Shown here piece after piece: positions 10,699 through 22,900 of a stretch of 64,000 bases of DNA. Every line of letters begins with the position of its first letter. Positions within the stretch are counted from its first letter, which is position 1. The translations under genes were made by a program, and so were the position numbers. Origin of the DNA: Eonycteris spelaea (lineage: Eukaryota; Chordata; Mammalia; Chiroptera; Pteropodidae). Under the pieces are notes generated by a model. The model was not told the origin of the DNA. It searched no databases and saw only the letters and a program-made list of their open reading frames with translations. The DNA is taken from NCBI GenBank assembly GCA_003508835.1, contig PUFA01000182.1, positions 1,984,001 to 2,048,000 on the forward strand. Direction: 5' to 3'.

Positions 10699-13600
10699 TC
10701 ACACTTATACACACTCATACACGCACACACGCACACACACGCACGCACACACGCACTCACACTTATACACACACTCATACACACACACGCACACACACGC
10801 ACGCACACACACGCACTCACACTTATACACACACTCATACACACACACACGCACTCACCACTCACACTTATACACACACTCAAACACACACACACACACT
10901 CATTCACACCAGGCCCTCCACCTGGGTACCACACCCCAATAGCTGGAGGCAGAAGAGGAGGTTATTTCAACCAGATGGGACCAGATTCTGGGCTAGGGGT
11001 GGACTCTGGTGGGGAAGTGGGGTGGAGGGAGAGGGGGCACCTGAGCTTCAGCCTCCTGCTCCCCACACCCAACCCACCCCGCCTCCACAGGCCCTCACCT
11101 CCTCCCCCACTCCCAGCACCTTGGGCAGATGAGGATGGGGTTGCCATGGCAACGCTGATTCACCACACGGAAGCCGGCAATTGTTGTTGCCATGGAAACC
11201 GCCTCTTAGGGGCGAGCCCAGCTCCTGCCTCGCACAAAAGAGATATTTAAATATAATCTTCTAGAGATGGATGAGCAGAGGGAGGGAATGAGGAAAGGGG
11301 GGCCACAGGGAGGGAATGTACCCCCATCACTGCACCCTCAGCTCCTGCCCCATTCTCGTGGCCTGAGTACCTGCTCCCCACGTCCACTGGCTGCTGTGGA
11401 CCCTGGGACCTTCCACCTCTTACTGGGAAGCCCTTCCCCCTCCGGGTCAGCTGAGCACAGGGAGGGGCTGTCAGTCTGGCCCCAGAAGCCAAGTGGGCAG
11501 CCCCCTCATTCCCACCTACAACCCCACTCGAAACCTGAAGCCGGGAGGCCCAGCTGTCCGCACCCTGCAGCCCCACACCCAGCCTTACCCACCGGCCGGG
11601 AGACGCACACCAGGCTGGCAGCCGCGTGCCACCGCCCGGCTGGCTGGCCCCCCGCACACAGCCACACAGCATGAGAGCCGGGCCCGAGAGCCGGGGCCCA
11701 GTGCCTTGCTCCCCACGCCCCACCTCCAGGCGATGCACCAGCCAGCGTCCAGGCTCCACCCATGCTGCCCACCAGAGCCCAGCCCGGAGGAGGCTCGCCA
11801 GCAGCGGGGAGTGGGTCTCCCCACACCCCACTCCTCCCGTTGCCCCTGCCCTCCCATCTGGCTCTGCCCACCTCTTTCCATCTGTCCCCCCCATCCCGAG
11901 GTCTCTGCTGAGTGCTCCCCATCAATGCACTGCTTCCCTGCCCCCTCCCTCTACTCACGGCATTCCCACTGCGCCCCATGCTGAGTAGCTGTGCAACCCC
12001 AGGGACGCCCCCTCTGGTCTGGTGGAGAGGGAGACAGAGGCAGGGAGGGAGACAGACTCACGGGATTGGGGTTAGGGCAGGTGGCAGAGTCAAGGGCTGG
12101 GGGAGCCTGGAGCGAAGAAGGGTGAGGAGCCAAAGGCCGTCCTGGGCCTGCCCTGAAGATGCGAGGTCTGTGGTGGGTTTCGAAGTATGGAGAGGAGTTT
12201 GAAGGGGAGACAAGCTTTCGTGTTGGAGCAGTGTGTATATCCACTGACTTGTCAAAGCCTCCAGGCAACTTCATGCGTTGGAGACACCCCCATTTTATGA
12301 ATGGGCAAATCAGAAACGAGGAGGAGAAGGTCAGAAGCAGAGGCCCCATCTGGCCTTCCTCGGGTCCTCCACGTGCCTGGTGGGGGGGCGGGCGCTGGGG
12401 CTCTGGGGGTGGCACACATGAAGCGGCTGGGATCCAGTCCTTGCTCTGCCCCCTGCTTTTGCTGGGTGACTTCAACCAAGCCATGTACCAGTGGGAACAG
12501 TCCTTCACGTCCGACCTGCGTGTGTCGCAGATGGGGACGCCGAGGCTGCAGAGGGAGTCTCCGGTCAGGCTGGGCCCCAAAGCGTGTCCCAGGCTTGCAA
12601 AGCCATGCCTTTAGAAGACGCGGTGACCTCAGGGGAGGCCCCAGCTGGGTTGTCTCCCAGGGGTGTGGGGAGTAAGGAAGCAGGGGGTGCTGCCCAGGCC
12701 ACCCTTCCAGCCCCCTTCTCCCACCTCGGCCCAGACCAGGCCCCTCTCCTGGTCCAAATACCGCCGTGGCTCCCCATTGCCCTGGGGTGGGGGTGGGGGG
12801 CGGCTGGTTCCTCATCCGGGCATTCAGGAGCCTCCTCTGCTTTGCTCTGCCCGCGGCATTCCTCCCACGCCCCGGGACACTGCTGTGCGCTCGCTGGGCT
12901 GCACCGTGTCCCCCACACCCCATTGTCACCTTGTTGGGGCCCCCTCAAATGCCACCTGCTCCCGAAGCCTTTCTCTCTATCGCTTTGCCCAGGCCTTGCT
13001 TTGATCACGGCACAAACCCCAACACATACACACGTGCCCGCACGTGCGCACACGCGCACACACCACGCGCACACGTGCTCGCTCACACACACAGTCTTCT
13101 CCTGGGGGAGCCTTCTGGGGGCAGGGGCTGAGCAGCTCTGTGCTCCCCTCCCGGAAAAGGCCCGGAACAAGGTCCACGAAGGAAGCATGACCTACGGTGT
13201 TCGCAGAGCGCAAAACCCAGGCTCGGTCGCGGTCGCGTGCGCACAGAGCGAGCGGGACCTGAGCCCCGCAGTGCCCAGCAGGGGGCGCCACCCAGAGCTT
13301 GAGCCGGGCTGCGTCTACACTGCTCCCTCCCCGGGGGCCTCAGGCCTGGACAGACAGCACAACTGGCCGTGAGTCCCACGGCTTGACTGGCCTGAGACAG
13401 TCCCCTCGTTCACTCTGCAAAGACCCGCCAAGTGTGCGCTTGGCCCCCGGCACGTCACCTTCCAGAATCCTCAGGACATGCCGGCGGCCCCGTTCCGCTC
13501 GAGGAAACCGAGGCCGAGGAAGGAAACTGAGGCTGAGGAAGACCGACTCATTAGACGTTCGGCACCTTGGGGCCCCTGGCTTGTCTACACGTTTGGCTTG

Positions 13601-16600
13601 ACACGGAGCCAAGTTATGGGGCATCAGCGGGTCCCACAAGGGGGCCAGCTCGGAGTCCCCTGTGTGCACAGAAGGGGATTTTAGGAAAGGCCTGTGGGGA
13701 GGGAGCTCACAGAGGAATATACAAACATCTTGCTTTCTGGGGTGCTCAGATGGCCAGCGGGGGGCCACCAGATATGGGGCCTTCCTCACCCCCCAAAACC
13801 TTCATGAAGAACGAGATGGTGTTGCCTCAGATGGTCCAGCCCCGAGAGATGGGAGCTGGCCGTGCCGGCTCTGACTGTCCCCATGGGGTCCACTGCACCC
13901 CAGGGACCTCGTCCTCGGGCTTGACAGCCCAGCAGAGGGGTTCAGGGTGCTGCCTCCCGAGCCACCCAGGGTCCTGCCTCCATTCCAGACTCTATTCTGG
14001 GATTCTGTTATTCAATTTTAGATCCTATTGCAGAATGCTGAGATTTGATTAAACTGCATCCCCCACGGACACTGCTGGCACGCTTGAGGAGGGCACCGGG
14101 GAGGGGGTCACCGTCACTTCAGAAAGCAGTATTAGGGGAGCGGTCGGCTGTGCCATTGGGCAGGGGGGGCGCAGGGCCCGCAAGTGACTCGGGGCCCCTC
14201 CCCTGCTGGTTTACCAAGAGATAAAAGGCCAGAAGTGTCCACTGCATACGGCGTCCTCCAACACACACGGTTCCTGGGGGCGTGCGGGCGGGCGGCCGGA
14301 GAGGCGGTGGCTGTCTTGGTCTCCGGAGTGCCCCAGCTCTGGCTCCCCAGCGTGTGGGCACGTGACCAGCAGGGTGGCCTTCCCAGCACGGGGCAGACCT
14401 CGTGAGGCTGTCGCTCTGTATTCCGACAGAGTCGCCTTGTCAAGGCTCAGACCTCCGTGCTCAGATGCAGCTGACGGGCGAGGGGACCTTTGCCACCGCA
14501 GCCCCACCCCCCGTGCACTCTGTGAGCGAGTCTCCAGCTCTGGTCCTACCAGTCTGGTCCCACGTCTGCGGTGTCCTCAGGGGAGCGACGACAACCCCTT
14601 CGCAAAGGAGAAGCCAAAGGGACACGCGCTCGGGGACGAGGACTCCCGGCTATGTGCCCAACAGGAGCCAAGACACAGGCCAGGATCTCTGGCTGCAGCA
14701 GCAAAACCCAGAAACGACCCAAGCGCCCACCAGCAGGAGGATGGGCAAATGGCGTATCCGTGCCGTGGAATACTACCGGCCATGAAAAAGCGCCAACCAC
14801 GGACGCATGCGATGCTGACTCTCGCTCGCATCACACTGAACGGAAAAAAGGCAGACGGAAAAGCCTACGCATCATATGATTCCATGCGTGCTGGGCTAAC
14901 GCGGAAGCAGGCAAGAGCCGTCTCGCATTTTAGGCCGTATTTCTAAGTGCAGAGACCATGCAGAAAAGCAGGGGTTGGGTACCGTCAAAGTCGGGGTAGT
15001 GGTTCCTCCCGTGGAGGGGAGAGGCCGGGGCTTGGGGACAAGGGAGGGGCGTCCCGGGGTGCCGACCGCGTAGTAGTGGTAATGGGGTGCTTGCTTTATC
15101 ATTTGTGTTACATGCATTTTTCTCTAAGTGTGTAATATTTTGCAAACTTTAGAAAATGGTTTTGGAAAGCCAAGCTCTACTCCCAGAGGACGATGCCCAG
15201 GCCTGGGGGTGGTCCTCAGGGGCCCTGTGTCCCCAGGGTCCGGTGCTGAGCCGCCTCCTTCTCATTCACCAAACACTGGCCCCACCTCCGGGAAGGCAGA
15301 GGCCAACTTGCAGGAACGCGAACCAGGCGAGCCCAAGGTTCCAGGCCTTTGGAGGGGGGCGGATACTGCTGCGGTCCTCGCCCTGCTGGGTGACCACACA
15401 CGAGTCCCTCTGTCTTACCCCTGTCAAACAGGGCAGCCCCAGCCCCCCTCCCAGTGGACATGACAGCTAGATGAGGGGCCCCGGCAGGGCTGGACGACAG
15501 TGACGTTCACACGCTAGGCCCATGTGGAGGCCAGGGAAACGAGGACCAGAGAGGAGCGTATACTGCCTGAGACTCTCCACCCGCTGACTGCCAGCTGGGG
15601 GCAAAGAGAGACCTTGAGCGCTGCGGTCTGGACATGTGACGACACCGAACCATGTTCCTGCGTCCAGAACGTCCCAGGTCTCTGCTCTGCAACACAGCAG
15701 CTGGCCCCAGTCTAGAACATTCTAGATCTGGGCTGTATAACGTGGTAGCCTCTGGTTAGAACATTCTAGATCTGCTAGTGGTAGCCAGCCACGCGTAGCC
15801 GTGTAAGTTTAGAATTACATTTATTGAAACTGAATAACATTCAACATTAAGTTCCTGAGTCGTTATGTGCCACATTTCAAAGGCCAGCAGCCACAGGGAC
15901 CTAGTGGCCACCACGGCAGACAGCACAGACCGGACACACCCACCGTCACGGACAGCCCCGGCCCAGGCCGGGGGTGGGTGAACCACGGCCCCATCGGGCC
16001 GTCGTTTTCGTGAGCACGTTTTATTGGCACAAAGCCACGCCCACCGTTGACTTGTTGTCTGAGGCTTTCATGGGCTGCAACAGAGGCTGCGTGGCCGGCA
16101 GGGCCAAAAATACGTATCCTCCAATCCTTCGCATTAAAAGTGTGCCGACCCTGGGCTTAGAACATCTCACAACTACACTGCGCATCGTGACAGCCGCCTG
16201 CCACTCCCGAGCCCCGGAAATGTGGCTTGTGGGAGCAGGCGATGAGATTTCCAATTTTGTTCAGTTGTAAGTAATATAAACCTAAATCTACAAACATACC
16301 CAGCTCCATCCTTGGAAAACTTTTAGGTATGTTTCCTACTCGGGCACGAGAATGTGCTTCCTCAGCTGTTAATGTCATAAACTCGAGATGGGCCGGGAGC
16401 GTACCAGATGCCCACCAGGTATCAGAACACGTTGGATAACAAAAAAAAAAAAAAAAAAAAAAACGTGAGCTGTCTCATTAATAATTTTTACACCGGAATC
16501 ACTGACTGCCTGTTGAAACAATAAGATATCGGAGATGTTGGATTCAAACATAATATGGTGTCAAAATTTATTTCACCTGTTTCTTTTCCCTTTTCAAATG

Positions 16601-19600
16601 TCGCTCCTGGAAATTTAAAATGCATTCTGTTTCTCTCAGCTCCTTCGTCCCCTAACCGGGGTTTCTCTGCCTGGGCATCATTGGTTTGGGGTGGATAATT
16701 CTTTGTTGTGGGGCCGTCGCGTGCCCTGTAGGGTGCTGAGCAGCGTCCCCAGCCTTTACCCACTTGACGCCAGTGGCATTTTCCAGTCTTGACCATGACA
16801 AGGTCCCCAGACATCACCCAGTGTTCCCTGGGAGCAGAATCGCCCTGGGTTGAAAATTCTCCTACCCTAGAGGCGCGCGTGGGTTCTCTGCAGCAGGCTG
16901 GGCACATTCTTGCCTCCAGCCCGGGTGCACTCAGTCCCCATGTCACCCCCTTCTCTGTCTCCCTCTGCCACATCTTCTCCGCCTTGTAAGACTCAGCTCA
17001 AACGCTCCCTCCTCCAAGAAGCCGTCCTGTCTGCCCTCCACTGAGTCATCCACTGGGGTCACTTGGACCTCCTTGGTGTTGCTGCCCCTCGTCACCCTTA
17101 CATATGGCCATTCATTGTGTGGTCACCTCCCGTAGTGGGTTGAATGGTGGCTCCCCGACAAATATGTCCAAGTCCTAACCTCCAGAACCCGTGAATGGGA
17201 CATTATTTGAAAAGGATCTATACGGATGGAATTGAGTAACAGCACTGGAGAGGAAGTCATCCCGGACTTAGGATGCACCCTAGACCTAGTGACAGGTGTC
17301 CTGAGAGCAAGGCGGAGGGCATGGGAAGGACGCAGATACGGAGGAGAGGCCATGTGACATGGGGCAGTGGTTACCGCAGTGATGTGTCTATGAGCCAAGG
17401 GACTTCCGGTGGCCACCAGAGAATGGGAGAGAGACAGGGCATGGATTCGCCCAGAGGGAGCGAAGCTCTGCTGTCACCTGGCTTTCAGATTTCTGGCCTC
17501 TGAAAGCGTGAGGTAATATGTTTCCGTTGCTTTAAGCCACCGAGCTGGCTGCGTTTTGGTTCAGCGCCCCAGGACTCCAGAGGTTGGTCCACGGGGGCTT
17601 TTGACACGGAAAGCAAAGCAGGTCACCCCTCTTCCTACCACCCTCTCACAGCCATGACATGGCCACCCCTGGAATAAAATCCAAACTCCTCCCGCGGCCC
17701 CGCCCCTCTCCTGTCCCCGCCTCCCACCCCCCACTCCCTGCCACCCGGCCGCTCCACGCCCCAAACACACAGCTGGGCCGAGCCTCAGGGCCTTTGCACT
17801 GGCCGCGTGCGCTGCCAGGGACGCCCTTCCTGCAGAGTCCTGCAGAGAGTTCACAGTTCCCTACCTCACCTCCATCAGGTCACCTCCCCGGAGGTGCCTT
17901 GCCTGACTACCGGGTCTATCAAGCACCCTCCGCGTCCCGCCAACACACCAGGCTTCCCACTGGCAGCTGAGCTGTGCCCCTGTCCCCAGCGCTGATGGCT
18001 GCAGGCCACCCGAGCACCCGAACGCCCCCGACGCTGAAGGGTCTCTGAGAATTCCAGAGGGACGGCCAGCCCCGCCCGGCGTCGGCACCCTCATTGTGGA
18101 GGCTTCAGCGTCCATCTAGACCTGCTGCCCAGGGGCCAGTCTCCTGGGGCTCGGGGGACACCCCCAGCCTTCCCTGGGGGCAGGAACCTCCTGCCCCCAC
18201 AAAGAGGACAAGGCTGGCAAGGGGGCTCGGCAGGGACGGAGCCCGGCCCGGCCTCCTCCGGGGCGGAATGCTGCCCAGGCAGCCCCTGCCGAACCTCCAG
18301 CACGCCAGGCGCAGTGCTGCCTCGGGGCTCGGCACGCGCTGCGCCCGCTGCCCGCCAAGGCTTCGCCGCTGTCGGGTTTCAGACACTCACACCTGCGCGA
18401 CTGCGCACAGCCACTCGGCGCGATGCGTGGGCCGACGTGCAGCGGGCGCTCCCCAAACGCTCACTCTGGAGACCATGGACGCCCCCCTTTCTGAGTCCAA
18501 AGGCACAGGGGCTTCGCGGCTCATCCCAAGAAGGGCTCCGGCCTTCCCCAGGCTGCGAGCGGCCCCTCCCCCATCCCGACAGCCCCCAGGACCCACCCCA
18601 GCACCCCGGACTCACCCCAGGCAAGGTCTTCTGCTCGTGCAGGGCGGTCTGAGCCTTGATGGCGGAGTCCCTGGCACAGTAGGTGAGAAAGGCACAGCCT
18701 GCAGGGGAGAGAGTCGGGTGTTGAGCGGGAAGGGTGCCGAGCGCCCACGGCGACGCAGCACGACTCGCCATGGCCGAGACGCGAAAGCATCCCCAGCGTC
18801 CTCAGTGCGCGAGGGATGAGCACCGCGTGCTCCCCCCGACAGCGGAATACTACTCGGTCATGTAAAGGACATTCTGATACAGGTTCCTACGTGGATGGAC
18901 CCTGGGGACGCTATGCTCAGTGAATAAGCCAGACACAGAAGGACAAATGCCGTGTGGTCCCACTCACAGGGGTCCCCAGAGGAGTCACATTCACAGAGGC
19001 AGGAAGTAGACGGTGGAGCCAGAGGCTGGGGGAGGGGAGGGGAGTGAGTGTGTGATGGGGACAGAGTGTCAGTCTGGGACGATGAGAAAGTCCTGGAAGC
19101 GGGGCGTGGGGTGGGGACAGTGGCTCAGCAATGCGCGTGCGCTCAATGCCGCCGGGCTGCGCCCTTACAAATGGTCAATTTCTGTTACGTACATTTCACC
19201 ACAATAAAAATAATAATCGGGATATATTACAAACCTCCCTCTCCCAAAAAAAGTAAGTGCGGAACAGGTACGTGTACAATATGACGAATTAGCATGAAGT
19301 CATGTCACTGTCTCACAGGTACAGAAGCAGAACACGGCAGCCCCTGCGACGGTCTCTCCTGTCCCATGGAGGTGACCGCCACCCCAGCTCTGTGATGCCC
19401 AGGACACCGCTTTCCTTATGGCTTCCCGCCCTGCCTGCCCCACTAATCGACGTGGCTGAACGTGACCCGGTGCCGACCTCCTGTAGATGGAATGGACCTG
19501 TGTGTCCACTCCCGCGTCTGGCGCCTCCCACCCAGCAGCAGGTGGTCGTGTGCGTCAGGGCTCAGTTCCTTGGGGTTTCTGCGTAATGTCTTATCCTGCG

Positions 19601-19931
19601 CATGCACGGCAGGTGCCCCCTCCCCCGTTCTCCCGCGTCTGGGGCGCCGTGAGCAAAGCCGCCACGGACCGCCTTGCACACGCGTGCTGATGCACGGAGG
19701 GGCTGAGAATCCTATGAATGCTTCGTTCTCACCGACTCGGCTTTTCCAGCCTTTGAAACGTTAGTCATTATGGCGGGTGTGTCCCTGCCTTTCCTCAAGA
19801 TCTTAACGTACCCTCCTGGCGTTATTAATGAATGCTTTGCAGAAGTTCTTTATATACTGTACATGGTTACCTGTTTCTGGTCATGTATGACGCAAACGTC
19901 TCCCAAGCCACGACACGTCTTCCTACTACTT

Positions 19932-19973
<42 letters not shown>

Positions 19974-22900
19974 CCATTTTCTGCATTTACCCCCCTAAGG
20001 TCTTTGGGGAAAGGAGAAATGCTAAGACAACTAGCCCCAGGACCTGAGACGTGAGGCGTGGCTGGCAAGAAATCTCAGGCGGTAGGAAGATGTAAAATCA
20101 GGCAGAACCTTCCTCCTCGGGTCCTTTCAGGCCCGGGGAGCCCCCCTGCGTGACGTGGACTGTGCCGGCCTTGGGAGGGTAGGGAGGGGCCCCCAGCACC
20201 CTTCCCGGGCATCAGCCTCTGAGTCTGGAAGTTTTGCTTCAGAGGCAGGAAGGGACAACCGCGCCCCGAGCCGCTGTCCCTGGTGCTGAAACGCTTCCCT
20301 GTTCTCTTTGCCACATCTCTTCTGGGGCCCTCAGTTTGCCTCCTCCAGTTGCTGAAAATGTGTGATGTTCACCCCCATCTGAATAAACAGAGCCTTGGCT
20401 CTCGGTTGCCGATAGGGGTGAACTGTTTTCCCCTCTCTCCAATTCATACGTCCCCGCGGAACCTCAGAAAGTGACCTTATTCAGAAATAGAGTCACTGCA
20501 GATGTAATTAGGTAAGATGAGGTCGCGCTGAATTAGAGTGGGCCCTCATGCAACAGAGCTGACATCCTCATAAGAGGGGGATACACGTGCACAGGGGGAA
20601 CGTGAACATGAAGGCAGAAATCTGGGTGACGTGTTGACAAGCCAAGAAACGGTAAAAAATGTCCCGCGCACCAGAAGCGGGCAGAGAGGCCTGGAACAGA
20701 GTCACCCTCACGGCCTCAGAAGGAGCCGACTCAACCAACACCTTGGTCTTGGACTTCCAGCTTCCAGAACTGGGCCCTCCGAGGGGAACCGGCCCACTCA
20801 GTCCCCACACTGGGTGAGCCTCTTACTCTGATTCCAGTCCCCACACCCCAGTGCTCTGGAATTTTCTGAAATTTGGAGCCTTTGAGCCCACACCCACCCC
20901 ATACACCAACCCCATACACTAGACGCTGGGTGCCTGGCAGCCCAGCCCCTCGCCAAGCTGAGGGGCGGATTCAGAGGTGGGGCAGGCTGGGCAGGCAGTC
21001 CCGCCTGCATAAACCAACACACAGAATGCTCAGCATGTCACAACCTATGATCCCTTCACCCCCTACCCCCATTTTCAAAGCCCAGACCAGCACTGATCCT
21101 GCAGGGGAGGGGGCAGGTCAGTGCCTAAAGATCTCTCGAGACTCAAGAGCAGAGCCAGAACCTGTAGGGGATCCTTGGGGAGCAAGAGATTTCCTCCATG
21201 GATGAAAGTCCCGATGGCTAAATCTGCCTCATCAGGCCTCTCTCAGCAGGGAGGGTGCTCCCCACCAGGGGTGAGCAAGCAGCATCTCCGCGGAGAGAAA
21301 ACTCATTTGCCAGGGAATTCTTAGGGTCCTTCCTCACGCCAAGGTCCTCTGCTCTCTGCTCCATGATCTGAGCTTTTGGGATTTTGTGACTCGAGCTGTA
21401 ACAACGATAGTAACAGTCAATGTCCACTGAGCCCCAGGCTTCCTATGGAAGAACATCACCCACGTCAACCGTCTGAGTCCTCAGACTAGCCCAAGACAAT
21501 GACACTACCGTTTCTGTTATTATCTTAACAGATGGGGAAACCGAGACCCCGCCGTGGAGTCATCTGCCCTATATCACAGGGTGACGGGCCCGAAGGCTCC
21601 AAATTTCAGAAAATTCCGGAGCACGTGGGACTACTTCAGTTGCTGAAACTTGTTCCACTGATCAAATGGCCTTAAAAAAATAACAGTAAAAAACAAATTA
21701 AAAGTTTAAAAACAAAAAGAAAACCTTCATGCATTTTTGGGACTGCAAATTGGTGCAGCCACTATAAAAAAAATAGTTTGGACGTTCCTCAAAAAATTAG
21801 ACGTAGAGCTACCTTATGACCCAGCAACTGCACTTCTGGGTGTTTATCCGAAGAAAACCCAAACACTGATTCGAAAAGATACACTGCACCCTATGTTCAC
21901 TGTCGTATTATTTACAGCAGCCGAGACACGGAAGCCACCTAATGCCCGTCAATAGGAGACTGGATAAAGAAACGGTGGTACATATATACAATGGAATACT
22001 ACTCAGCCATCAAAAATGAAATCTTACCATTTGCAATGACATGGCTGGACCTACAGGGTATCATGCTAAGCGAAATAAGTCAGACAGAGGAAGACAGATA
22101 CCATTAGGATTTCACTTATATGTGGAATCTAAGGGTCAAAGTAAACGAACAAACAAAATGAAAACAGACTCATAGCTACAGAGACCAAACTGGTGATTGC
22201 TAAGCGGCGGGGGCTGGGGGAGGTTGGGGGGCTGGGAGAAAAATGTGAAGGGATTAAGAAGTACAAATCGGTAGTTACAAAATAGCCACAGGGATGTGAA
22301 GTGCAGCATGGAGAATGAACTCAATAATATTGTAATACCTGTGTCTAGTGCCAGGTGGGGACCAGACTAACTGGGGGGCATCGTTTCCTAAATGATATAA
22401 ACGCCTAACCACTATGTTGCACACCTGAAACTAATATAAAATAATATCGAATGTCAACTCTAATTGAAAAATTAAAAAGTGGAAAGAAAAATATTGGGTT
22501 TTCCTTCTTACTATTTATAGTCCTTATTTCAATGCGTAAGTCTGGGATTTTTGTCCCTTCTCAGGGAGCCTGGTGGGTCTGGACCGACTCCAGTGGACAC
22601 TGGCCATGTCCCTGGCTATACCCTGACTCTGGTCACACCACACGTCCGGCCTCTCACTGGCGGCCTGTGGACTCGCCGTTCCCTTGGGCCATACGCTGTC
22701 ACCCTCATTGTCATCTGGCTCACTTCTCCTTGGTCCTCAGGTCCCAGCTGAGCCTCCTCCTCTGGGGAGCCTTCCCACGCCTGGCGATACTGAATGAAGC
22801 GCCTCGTGGACTTTTCCTCTGCCCGTGTGCCCCATCACAGCTCTGCTGGCTCCGCGGTAACTGCCTAGTCCTGTTATTCACCTTCGCAGTACTGTGAGCC

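Larger units (their letters stand above)
8984..18615. other. CELF5 intron 2 (9.6 kb)
   Basis: Contents from left to right: unique DNA (9.0-10.5 kb), a structured CA-rich array (10.66-10.91 kb), a possible enhancer with two X-boxes (11.13-11.26 kb), MIR pieces (12.2-12.6 kb), an L2 (12.7-13.0 kb), a CA/CACGCA tract (13.02-13.10 kb), a CTCF-like site (13.28 kb), an L1 3' fragment (14.7-14.95 kb), hAT pieces (15.7-16.65 kb), MER5A (16.7-16.9 kb), L2 (16.9-17.1 kb), an MLT1-like LTR (17.13-17.56 kb) and another L2 (17.65-17.97 kb). No exon seen. Confidence 0.65.

Noticed and set aside
10660..10910. CRISPR-like repeat array
   Set aside because: Eukaryotic simple-sequence array; no constant repeats with unique spacers.
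10473..11132. 219-codon ORF rich in His and Thr
   Set aside because: Translation of the CA-rich array.
12491..13372. 293-codon plus-strand ORF
   Set aside because: It runs through L2, CA-repeat and CTCF-like sequence, has no recognisable domain and no splice or codon pattern; long only because the DNA is GC-rich.
21737..21955. Small gene with [15 protein letters not shown]
   Set aside because: It is the C-terminal remnant of L1 ORF2, followed by the L1 3' UTR.
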